Source: Mycobacteriaceae bacterium
GTDB taxonomy: Bacteria > Pseudomonadota > Gammaproteobacteria > Burkholderiales > Burkholderiaceae_D
DNA length: 53,571 nt
Assembly (NCBI GenBank): GCA_903970145.1
Contig: CAJCHO010000015.1
Location: 1-53,571 of the forward strand
Direction: 5' to 3'
Position 1 is the first letter of the stretch. Each line of letters starts with the position of its first letter. Made by a program: the position numbers and the translations under genes. Below are positions 47,053 to 53,571 of this stretch, in pieces. The notes beneath the pieces are model-generated. The model saw only the letters and a program-made list of their open reading frames with translations, ran no database searches and had not been told where the DNA came from.

Positions 47053-48249
47053 TCAAATCGTGCCGGCTCCGTTAGGCGGTGAGTGCGCTACGAGACCCGT
47101 CAGGGCAGCGCGCAGATCTGCCATCAAGTCCTCTACATCCTCCAGACCGATGTAGAGGCGCACCAGCGATCCTTGCTCCCAGGGAGTCACGCTGCGCAGC
47201 CTGGTCTGCGCGTAGGGAAGCGCCAGGCTGCGCGCCCCGCCCCAGCTGTATCCGATCGCAAACAGGCGCAGCGAATCTACAAAGGCGTCCACGCGAGCCT
47301 GCTCGATGGAGGCGTCAAAGACCACCGAAAACAGGCCCCCTGCACCGCTAAACTGGCGCGCAAAATTCTCGTGACCCGGGCAATCGGCGAGCATTGGATG
47401 CAGCACGCGTGCAATGCCCGGCTGGCCGCTGAGCCAACGCGCAATTTGCAGTGCCGCGGCGCCGTGCTGGCGCACTCGCATGTCAAGCGTCGGCAGTGCA
47501 CGCAATACCAGATAGGCGTCGTCACCCGAAATCCCGAACCCGAGAAGCATGTGGGCTTCACGTACCCGCTCGTGCAGCGCGATGTCGCGGGTGGTGATGG
47601 AACCCATCAGCACGTCACTGCCGCCGGACGGATATTTGGTGAGCGCGTGCATCGACAAATCAACGCCCAGATCAAAGGCCTGCAGCAGCACGCCACCGCT
47701 CCAGGTGTTATCAAGCGCACTGATCACTCCATGCTCGCGCGCCACTCTGGCCAGCGCCGCGACGTCCGGCACTTCCATGGTCACCGAGCCTGGCGCCTCG
47801 ATCCATAGCAGGCGAGTCTGCGGCTTGATCATTAGAGCGCAGCCGCACAAGGGATCGTAATAGCGCACGCTCACGCCAAGACCGGCGGGCATGCGCGCCG
47901 CCAGCTCGCGACTGGGGGCGTAGACGTTGTCTGGCAAAAGCACTTCGTCGCCGCCCTTCAGAAAGGCGAGGTCGATCAGGGCTATCGCTGCAAGGCCCGA
48001 GGGCACGAGCGTCGTGAAGCGGCCGCCTTCGAGTTCGGCGATGCGCTCTTCGAGCGTAAAAGTGGTCGGCGTGCCGTGCAAGCCGTAGGTGTAGCCTTCG
48101 TTGCGCCGCCAGTCGCCGCTGCGCATGGCCGCGACGTTGGGAAAGGTCACCGTCGACGCGCGATGGATGGGGGTGGTCAGTCCGCCAAAATCTGCCGGCG
48201 GGAGATAGTCACTGTGCACCAGTCGGCTGGCGCGGCGCCGTTCACTCAT
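47053..48249 (-). CDS. metC: Cystathionine beta-lyase
   Basis: 398 residues. Cys/Met-metabolism PLP enzyme family with the lysine block SMHALTKYPSGGSDV and the preceding ISALDNTWSGG; the YTYGLHGTPTTFTLEERIAEL region (conserved tyrosine part) is present. Cleaves cystathionine to homocysteine. Its start overlaps the preceding gene by four bases. Confidence 0.93.
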   Translation of the reverse strand: MSERRRASRLVHSDYLPPADFGGLTTPIHRASTVTFPNVAAMRSGDWRRNEGYTYGLHGTPTTFTLEERIAELEGGRFTTLVPSGLAAIALIDLAFLKGGDEVLLPDNVYAPSRELAARMPAGLGVSVRYYDPLCGCALMIKPQTRLLWIEAPGSVTMEVPDVAALARVAREHGVISALDNTWSGGVLLQAFDLGVDLSMHALTKYPSGGSDVLMGSITTRDIALHERVREAHMLLGFGISGDDAYLVLRALPTLDMRVRQHGAAALQIARWLSGQPGIARVLHPMLADCPGHENFARQFSGAGGLFSVVFDASIEQARVDAFVDSLRLFAIGYSWGGARSLALPYAQTRLRSVTPWEQGSLVRLYIGLEDVEDLMADLRAALTGLVAHSPPNGAGTI

Positions 48250-48683
48250 GGATTGGGAACCGCCGCGACGCGCTCGATGGTAAATGGCAGATGAACCCGC
48301 TCGTCGCCATCGGCCCAGCTGCCGCTGATCCGGCCACCCTCGATGCGACCTTCCCAGGTACCGGAAACGTCGGTGCCATTGCGTGACTCCTCGAGCGAGA
48401 ACCGGTCATCCTCGAACTCGCCCACCACCTCGACGGTTTGCCCTTCGCCAAACACAAAATAGCTTCCTTCGACACTATCCTCGGCATCGGTCTGCAGGCG
48501 CAGCACCATTTCGATCTGGCTCTTGCCAAGCTGGCCGCGATAGACGCCCGGCAAAAACTTCCCGGCTGGATGCGCGGGTACAGGTGGCGCGGTCTCGGGT
48601 GGTCTCGTCTGGGCCTGGCTCAGCGGAGCGAGCGCGCAGCACGCTGCCAGCAACACCGCTCTGAGTGGGCAAGAACCGTGCAT
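48246..48683 (-). CDS. Exported hypothetical protein
   Basis: 145 residues from ATG 48683, which overlaps the stop of the thiolase gene (TGATG). Signal peptide with AVLLAACCALAPLSQAQ; a Cys pair at the AACCAL site gives an alternative lipoprotein reading. The mature part is a small beta-rich domain (FLPGVYRGQLGKSQIEMVLRL, shortened here, then GSYFVFGEGQTVEVVGEF and GTWEGRIEGGRISGSW), similar in outline to small secreted beta domains. Not recognised. Sits between thiolase and metC with overlaps on both sides. Confidence 0.75.
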   Translation of the reverse strand: MHGSCPLRAVLLAACCALAPLSQAQTRPPETAPPVPAHPAGKFLPGVYRGQLGKSQIEMVLRLQTDAEDSVEGSYFVFGEGQTVEVVGEFEDDRFSLEESRNGTDVSGTWEGRIEGGRISGSWADGDERVHLPFTIERVAAVPNP

Positions 48684-49867
48684 CAGATGCGCTCGAATAT
48701 CGCCGCGATGCCCTGGCCGCCGCCAATGCACATGGTGACAAGAGCATAACGCGCGGCGCGCCGTTCGAGTTCGTAGAGCGCCTTGACCGTAATAATCGCC
48801 CCGGTCGCACCAATCGGGTGACCAAGGCCAATGCCGCTGCCATTGGGATTCACGCGCGCCGGGTCGAGTCCGAGTTCGCGGCTTACCGCGCACGCCTGTG
48901 CCGCGAAGGCTTCGTTGGCTTCGACGATATCGATATCCTCGATGCGAAGCTTTGCGCGCGCCAGCGCCGCGCGTGTCGCGGGCACGGGGCCGATACCCAT
49001 GAGCGTCGGATCGACGCCGGCGTGACCGTAACTGATGAGCCGGGCCAGTGGCTTAAGACCGCGCTTTTCGGCGGTTCTTGCCTCCATGAGCACCAGCGCC
49101 GCAGCGCCGTCGTTGAGTCCTGAGGCATTGCCGGCGGTCACCGTGCCATTTTCCTTCTTGAATACCGGACGCAGCTTTTCCATGTCGGCCAGTGTCGCGT
49201 CAGCGCGTACGTGCTCGTCGGTATCGAAGACAACGCTGCCCTTGCGTCCTGGCACTTCGATCGGCAGGATCTGGCTCTTGAAGTACCCGGCCTTGATCGC
49301 GGCGGCAGCGCGCTGGTGACTGGCGAGCGCCAGCTGGTCCTGGTCGGCCCGGCTGATGTCGTATTTTGCCGCGACATTCTCGGCAGTGACGCCCATGTGG
49401 ATCCCGTGAAAAGGGTCGTGTAGTGCGCCCAGCATCATGTCGGTCAGCGCCATCTCGCCCATGCGCGCGCCCCAGCGCGCGGCGCTGGCAAGATAGGGAG
49501 CGCGCGACATCGACTCGGCGCCGCCGGCTATCGCGATATCAGTATCTCCGAGCAGGATCATCTGCGCGGCCGAGACAAGCGCCTGCAGTCCGCTGCCGCA
49601 CAGGCGATTCAGAGTCAGGGCCGGGACGTGATTGGCCACTCCGGCATCGATTGCCGCCACGCGTGCCAGATACATGTCGCGCGGCTCGGTATTGATGACG
49701 TGGCCAAAGACGACGTGACCGACGTCGTCACCAGCGAGCTGGGCACGTGCCATCGCCTCACGCGTGACGAGGGCACCCAGGCGCGTGGGCGCGAGCTCCT
49801 TCAAGGCGCCACCGAAGGATCCAATGGCAGAACGAACCGCGGCAACGACGACAACTTCTCGGGACAT
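48683..49867 (-). CDS. Acetyl-CoA acetyltransferase (thiolase)
   Basis: 394 residues from ATG 49867 with GAGG six bases upstream. Condenses or cleaves acetyl-CoA units. Active-site Cys in LNRLCGSGLQAL, NEAFAAQ, GHPIGATGA and the final CIGGGQG are intact. It is not the phaA of the PHA operon, whose end is at 53542; so two thiolase genes lie within 5 kb. Overlaps the next gene by one base. Promoter candidate GATAAT is seen near 49905. Confidence 0.95.
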   Translation of the reverse strand: MSREVVVVAAVRSAIGSFGGALKELAPTRLGALVTREAMARAQLAGDDVGHVVFGHVINTEPRDMYLARVAAIDAGVANHVPALTLNRLCGSGLQALVSAAQMILLGDTDIAIAGGAESMSRAPYLASAARWGARMGEMALTDMMLGALHDPFHGIHMGVTAENVAAKYDISRADQDQLALASHQRAAAAIKAGYFKSQILPIEVPGRKGSVVFDTDEHVRADATLADMEKLRPVFKKENGTVTAGNASGLNDGAAALVLMEARTAEKRGLKPLARLISYGHAGVDPTLMGIGPVPATRAALARAKLRIEDIDIVEANEAFAAQACAVSRELGLDPARVNPNGSGIGLGHPIGATGAIITVKALYELERRAARYALVTMCIGGGQGIAAIFERI

Positions 49868-49915
49868 GGCAGGCCTCGCTAGGGACAATCAAGCAGATTG
49901 GCGATTATCCCACGC

Positions 49916-49942
49916 GGCGCCACTGCGGACTCGCAGGGCGCC
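49916..49942 (-). terminator. Hairpin between DUF3617 gene and thiolase
   Basis: GGCGCC-A-CTGCG-GACT-CGCAG-GGCGCC, an 11-bp two-tier stem with one bulged base, 40 bases past the DUF3617 stop on the minus strand. No U-tract. Likely ends or attenuates that transcript before the thiolase gene. Confidence 0.45.
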
Positions 49943-49981
49943 AATAGCAATGGCCAGGACGGCGCGCAGGCGCGCGCGAAC

Positions 49982-50476
49982 TTACTTGGTCGGAGGTGTG
50001 AAGCCGGCCTCGGGATGCAGGAGATTGAACTTCATGCCGTTGGCACTGACGAAATCGCCGGGCTGCATTCCGGCTGGGCAGGGGCCGACATATTTCATGT
50101 CTGACACCATGGACACCGTACCATCTTCCTTGTGCGATTCACTGTGGATCGAGGTGTCACCGTTGAAGGTCGTGACGTTGGTGGTATTGACCTGCCTGCC
50201 GGCGAAATTGCATTCCATGTGGCTGGTGTAGGTTGAGCCGCTGTGGTCAGAGCTGACGAGCTTGCACACGGTCTGCGGGTTCCTGCTTTTTTCGGTAAAA
50301 GCCTTGACGACGGCGTTGCTGTTGCACATCGTTCCCGATTGTTGCGGGGCCTTGCTGCCCGGCAGGTTGACCGTACTTTCCCACAGGCCATCCTTGATAG
50401 GCGGATAGTCCGCGCAAAACGCAGTACTGACAGCAAGGCCAAGCGGCAGGACTGCGAGGACGTGGCTCATTTTCAT
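49982..50476 (-). CDS. DUF3617 family exported protein
   Basis: 164 residues from ATG 50476; GGAG seven bases upstream. Signal peptide to about AFCA. Mature part fits DUF3617 (IKDGLWESTV, then GTMCNSNAVVKAF, ECNFAGRQVNTTN, DMKYVGPCP). Four or five Cys suggest disulphides in the periplasm. Function unknown. Follows rimO by 123 bases. Confidence 0.82.
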   Translation of the reverse strand: MKMSHVLAVLPLGLAVSTAFCADYPPIKDGLWESTVNLPGSKAPQQSGTMCNSNAVVKAFTEKSRNPQTVCKLVSSDHSGSTYTSHMECNFAGRQVNTTNVTTFNGDTSIHSESHKEDGTVSMVSDMKYVGPCPAGMQPGDFVSANGMKFNLLHPEAGFTPPTK

Positions 50477-50599
50477 GTGCGGGCTCCGTTGTAGGATAGT
50501 CACTGGCGGGCTTGATTATCACCCAAGCAGCTTGCGTCCGGAAGCTCGGGGGAAATCGATTCGACAGGGCGCCGTGCTGCGTCGCGAGGCCGCGCCAGG

Positions 50600-51967
50600 C
50601 TAGGTAAGCGCAGCGCGCAAGTCGTGGCCGTCGGCCGTGTGGACCCGCACATTGACGATCTGGCCGACGCCTATATTCTGGCGAAAACGCATGCGCTGGC
50701 TGACTGAGCCCGGTGCATCGATGTAGACCATGCCGTCGATCTCGGGGGCATCGGCCATCGACCGGGCAATCGCCTGCCCCGATTCGAGACGATCGACAAG
50801 CACCGGCAGGATACGCCCGACCTGGCGCTTAAGGCGCTTTGCCGAAATCGGCTCCTGCACAGCCATGAAGCGCGCACGGCGCTCGTCGCGCACGGCTGCT
50901 GGAAGCGCCCCCTCCAGCGCATTGGCGCTCGCGCCCTCGACGTCCGAGTAGGCAAAACAGCCCACCCGATCCAGTTCGGCCTCGCGCAAAAAGTCCAGCA
51001 GGTATTCGAACTGCTCTTCGGTTTCACCCGGAAAGCCGGCGATGAAAGTCGAGCGAATGGTCAGTTCGGGGCAGACCGCCCTCCACGCGCGAATGCGCTC
51101 GAGGTTCTTCTGCGCACTGGCCGGTCGGCGCATGCGCTTGAGGACTTCGGGATGTGCGTGCTGAAAGGGCACGTCCAGATACGGCAGGATCTTGCCTTCG
51201 GCCATGAGCGGCAAAATCTCGTCGACGTGCGGATAGGGATAGACGTAGTGCATGCGGATCCACACGCCAAGTTCGCCCAACTCCCTGGCGAGCTCGGTCA
51301 GGCGCGTGCGGACCGGGCGGCCCGCGACAAAGTCAGTGCGGTATTTCAGGTCGACGCCATAGGCGCTCGTGTCCTGCGAGATGACGAGTATTTCCTTCAC
51401 CCCGGCCTTGACGAGACTTTCGGCCTCACGCATGACCTCGCCTATCGGTCGTGACACAAGATCGCCACGCATCGAGGGAATGATGCAAAAACTGCAGCGA
51501 TGATTGCAGCCTTCCGAGATCTTGAGATAGGCGTAGTGCGCCGGTGTGAGGCGCACGCCCTGTTCCGGTACCAGATCGACAAAAGGATCGTGCGGTTTGG
51601 GCAGGTGGGTATGCACCGCCTGCATCACCGCCGGCAGATCGTGCGGCCCGGTGATGGCCAGCACACTCGGATGAACACTCGCCACCAGATCCGCACCGCT
51701 GGCGTCTTTTCTTGCGCCAAGACATCCCGTGACGATGACCTTGCCGTTTTCGGCGAGCGCCTCGCCAATCGCATCAAGCGACTCACGCACCGCAGCGTCA
51801 ATGAAGCCGCAGGTGTTGACTATTACCAGATCGGCGCCGGCGTAATGGCTCGCAGTCTCGTAGCCTTCGGCACGCAGCTGCGTGACGATCTGCTCGGAAT
51901 CCACCAATGCCTTGGGGCAACCAAGAGACACAAAGCCGACACGCGGCGCGTTCGCGACTGAACTCAT
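50600..51967 (-). CDS. rimO: Ribosomal protein S12 methylthiotransferase RimO
   Basis: 455 residues from ATG 51967 (GTG 51976 is three codons earlier). Radical-SAM methylthiotransferase modifying Asp of S12. N-terminal UPF0004 domain with [18 protein letters not shown] and VTGCLGARK; the radical-[11 protein letters not shown] triple-cysteine motif; C-terminal TRAM domain. Canonical. Confidence 0.97.
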   Translation of the reverse strand: MSSVANAPRVGFVSLGCPKALVDSEQIVTQLRAEGYETASHYAGADLVIVNTCGFIDAAVRESLDAIGEALAENGKVIVTGCLGARKDASGADLVASVHPSVLAITGPHDLPAVMQAVHTHLPKPHDPFVDLVPEQGVRLTPAHYAYLKISEGCNHRCSFCIIPSMRGDLVSRPIGEVMREAESLVKAGVKEILVISQDTSAYGVDLKYRTDFVAGRPVRTRLTELARELGELGVWIRMHYVYPYPHVDEILPLMAEGKILPYLDVPFQHAHPEVLKRMRRPASAQKNLERIRAWRAVCPELTIRSTFIAGFPGETEEQFEYLLDFLREAELDRVGCFAYSDVEGASANALEGALPAAVRDERRARFMAVQEPISAKRLKRQVGRILPVLVDRLESGQAIARSMADAPEIDGMVYIDAPGSVSQRMRFRQNIGVGQIVNVRVHTADGHDLRAALT

Positions 51968-52019
51968 TGTAGACAAAGCGCGGGAGCGCGCGCGCCGCTA
52001 ACTCGGCGGCGAGACCCCG

Positions 52020-52568
52020 CTACTTCTTGGGCTTCTCGGTTGGCTGGGGAAATGGAAAAGTGCCAAAGACCGAACGCGTCTGATTTTGCATCTGTTCCTG
52101 CATCTGCATGAACAGGTTCTTGCTCTGTTCAATGTAGTTGCCCATCATCGTCTGGATCATCGGCGCCTGGCCGTTGATGAACTGGGTCCACATTTCAGGC
52201 CCGAAACCCTTGCCATCGTAGAAGGCCTTGGACTGCTCTTGCAGCTTGGCCTGGATGTCGATGAAGGCCTGGATATTCTTTTCCAGATAAGTGCCCATCA
52301 TCCCCTGCATGGCGTTGCCGTAAAAGCGAATGATCTGGGCCAGCATCTGTGAGGAGAACATCGGTACTCCGCCCGATTCTTCATCGAGAATAATCTGCAA
52401 CAGGATACTGCGCGTGAGGTCCTCGTTGGTCTTTGCGTCGACGACGTGGAATTCCTCCTGGTCAAGGACCAGTTGCTTGACGTCGACCAGCGTGATGTAT
52501 GCGCTCGTCTGGGTATCGTACAAGCGGCGATTCGGATATTTCTTGATCAGGCGAAGTGTTTCAGACAT
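52020..52568 (-). CDS. phaR: Polyhydroxyalkanoate synthesis repressor PhaR
   Basis: 182 residues. DNA-binding and polymer-binding N-terminal domain with the conserved PNRRLYDTQTSAYITL, followed by a Gln/Met-rich C-terminal region of helical character. In Cupriavidus it represses the phasin gene phaP and its own gene. Placed after phaB on the same strand, the common order of the cluster phaA-phaB-phaR. Confidence 0.95.
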   Translation of the reverse strand: MSETLRLIKKYPNRRLYDTQTSAYITLVDVKQLVLDQEEFHVVDAKTNEDLTRSILLQIILDEESGGVPMFSSQMLAQIIRFYGNAMQGMMGTYLEKNIQAFIDIQAKLQEQSKAFYDGKGFGPEMWTQFINGQAPMIQTMMGNYIEQSKNLFMQMQEQMQNQTRSVFGTFPFPQPTEKPKK

Positions 52569-52681
52569 GGCGTCTCGCAGTCCAGGAACGGGCTTGATCG
52601 CACCGCCACATGGGGCGTGCGCTTGTAATGCCCGGAATCATCGATCTTACCCTATCGGATCGGTAAAATCCGGGGTCCATG

Positions 52682-52706
52682 CCCATTGATGCGACGCACC
52701 AATGGG
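52682..52706 (-). terminator. Inverted repeat after phaB
   Basis: CCCATTG and CAATGGG (52682-52688, 52700-52706) with an 11-base loop, 25 bases past the phaB stop on the minus strand. No U-tract. May separate phaB from phaR. Confidence 0.35.
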
Positions 52707-52730
52707 TGCTGTTTGTGGTCGCCTGGCGAA

Positions 52731-53468
52731 CTACCCCATGTGCAGGCCACCATTGAGCGAAAAGTCCGAGCCGGTAGCGTAGCCGCCCTCCTCTGACGAT
52801 ATCCACGCGACGATCGAGCCGATCTCGTCGGGTGTTCCGAGGCGCCGCACCGGAATCGTGGCAATGATCTTCTCAAGCACATCGGGTCGAATGGCACGAA
52901 CCATCTCAGTGCCGATATAGCCCGGCGAGACCGTATTGACCGTAACGCCCTTGGCGGCTACTTCCTGGGCCAGTGCCATGGTGAAGCCATGAATACCGGC
53001 CTTCGCTGTCGAATAATTTACCTGGCCGAACTGCCCCTTTTGTCCGTTCACCGAACTGATGTTGACGATGCGCCCCCAGCCCTGTTCGGCCATATCATCG
53101 ATGACCTGCTTGGTGATATTGAAAAGCGAATTGAGATTGGTGTCGATTACCGCTGCCCAATCGCCCTTGCCCATTTTGCGAAACACTCCATCGCGGGTGA
53201 TCCCGGCGTTGTTGACGAGTATGTCGATGCGGCCATGTTTGGCCTTGGCCTCCTTGAATGCAGCCACCGTCGAATCCCAGTCACCGACATTGCCGACCGA
53301 AGCGGTAAATTCGAATCCCAGGGCGCGCTGCTCGCCAAGCCATTTCTCAAAATCGCGGCTCGGCCCGCAGCCGGCAATTACGGTGTGACCGGCCTTGTGG
53401 AGCCGCTGGCAGATCGCCGTACCAATGCCGCCCATCCCGCCTGTGACGTACGCCACCCGCTTCACCAT
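52731..53468 (-). CDS. phaB: Acetoacetyl-CoA reductase
   Basis: 245 residues from ATG 53468, with AGGAGGAG in front. NADPH-dependent SDR converting acetoacetyl-CoA to (R)-3-hydroxybutyryl-CoA, the PHB monomer. TGGMGGIG cofactor site, NNAG motif, and the ISSVNGQKGQFGQVNYSTAK segment holding catalytic Ser, Tyr and Lys. VNTVSPGYIGTEMV is the PhaB signature. Confidence 0.96.
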   Translation of the reverse strand: MVKRVAYVTGGMGGIGTAICQRLHKAGHTVIAGCGPSRDFEKWLGEQRALGFEFTASVGNVGDWDSTVAAFKEAKAKHGRIDILVNNAGITRDGVFRKMGKGDWAAVIDTNLNSLFNITKQVIDDMAEQGWGRIVNISSVNGQKGQFGQVNYSTAKAGIHGFTMALAQEVAAKGVTVNTVSPGYIGTEMVRAIRPDVLEKIIATIPVRRLGTPDEIGSIVAWISSEEGGYATGSDFSLNGGLHMG

Positions 53469-53489
53469 CGTCTCCTCCTGTAGTGGTTA

Positions 53490-53512
53490 CCTGGCGGTCT
53501 TGCGCCGCCAGG
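53490..53512 (-). repeat. Perfect hairpin between phaA and phaB
   Basis: CCTGGCGG and CCGCCAGG (53490-53497, 53505-53512) around a seven-base loop. Lies in the 73-base gap between the two genes on the minus strand. Could set the differential expression of phaA and phaB. Confidence 0.5.
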
Positions 53513-53541
53513 CCGAGCCCATCCTTGTTGCCAATACTTCT

Positions 53542-53571
53542 CTAACGTTCGACCGTGAGCGCGACACCCAT
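53542..53571 (-). CDS. phaA: Thiolase C-terminus, probably phaA (cut by window edge)
   Basis: Only the last nine residues and stop are inside the window: GVALTVER preceded by Met, ending in TAG at 53542. This matches the final strand of acetyl-CoA acetyltransferases (GGMGVALTVE pattern) and the position ahead of phaB, so it is most likely phaA. Too short for certainty. Confidence 0.6.
   Translation of the reverse strand: MGVALTVER

Overview
The window is a GC-rich, densely packed chromosomal segment that reads as a betaproteobacterium (Burkholderiales/Rhodocyclales-like). Pointers are a pyrG-kdsA-eno-ftsB run, an alaC-hom-thrC-moeA-moaD-moaE run, a polyhydroxyalkanoate locus (phaA end, phaB, phaR), a split-arnA lipid A aminoarabinose operon, and a glyoxylate shunt operon. 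No rRNA, tRNA, CRISPR array, transposase, integrase or phage gene was seen, so this is core chromosome with a few accessory islands. About 59 protein-coding genes are supported, two of them cut by the window edges.

Layout. 0-2 kb: truncated alpha/beta hydrolase, then a NIPSNAP/ABM/ArsR trio. 2-5.2 kb: DUF455 ferritin-like protein divergent from gamma-carbonic anhydrase, hslO and a zinc-ribbon methyltransferase. 5.2-10.1 kb (minus): pyrG-kdsA-two DUF1330 paralogues-eno-ftsB. 10.2-13.3 kb: DUF1993 protein, a His-rich DUF2946-like protein and a TonB-dependent receptor. 13.3-17.7 kb (minus): aceA-haloacid dehalogenase-aceB-DUF3455 lipoprotein. 18-21.2 kb (minus): rraA and clpB, clpB with a recognisable sigma-32 promoter. 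21.3-24.4 kb (minus): RcnR-type metal sensor, long structured leader, small ORF, porin and a GDT1-family cation exporter. 24.6-26.1 kb: PH-domain membrane protein, DUF1697 protein and an orphan MgtC-like C-terminal domain. 26.4-33.2 kb (minus): crcB, moaE, moaD, moeA, thrC, a VOC protein, hom and alaC. 33.4-41.3 kb (plus): the aminoarabinose operon. 41.3-46.6 kb: secreted Gly/Pro/Trp-rich protein, peroxiredoxin, phoH, mobA, second moeA and a cupin. 46.6-53.6 kb (minus): secreted proteins, metC, thiolase, rimO, phaR, phaB and the 3' end of phaA.

How the genes fit together. kdsA (Kdo) and the arn operon (Ara4N capping) both serve lipopolysaccharide. aceA/aceB, thiolase, phaB and phaR handle acetyl-CoA and storage polymer. 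moaD/moaE/moeA and mobA/moeA2 are two molybdenum-cofactor clusters. hom and thrC form the threonine branch.

The region most worth a second look is 21.3-24.4 kb. An RcnR-like sensor with all four RcnR metal ligands lies upstream of a porin/GDT1 exporter unit. That unit has a consensus sigma-70 promoter and a roughly 350-nt leader folded into several near-perfect hairpins, one of them multibranched. This looks like a metal-homeostasis locus with a possibly undescribed regulatory RNA.
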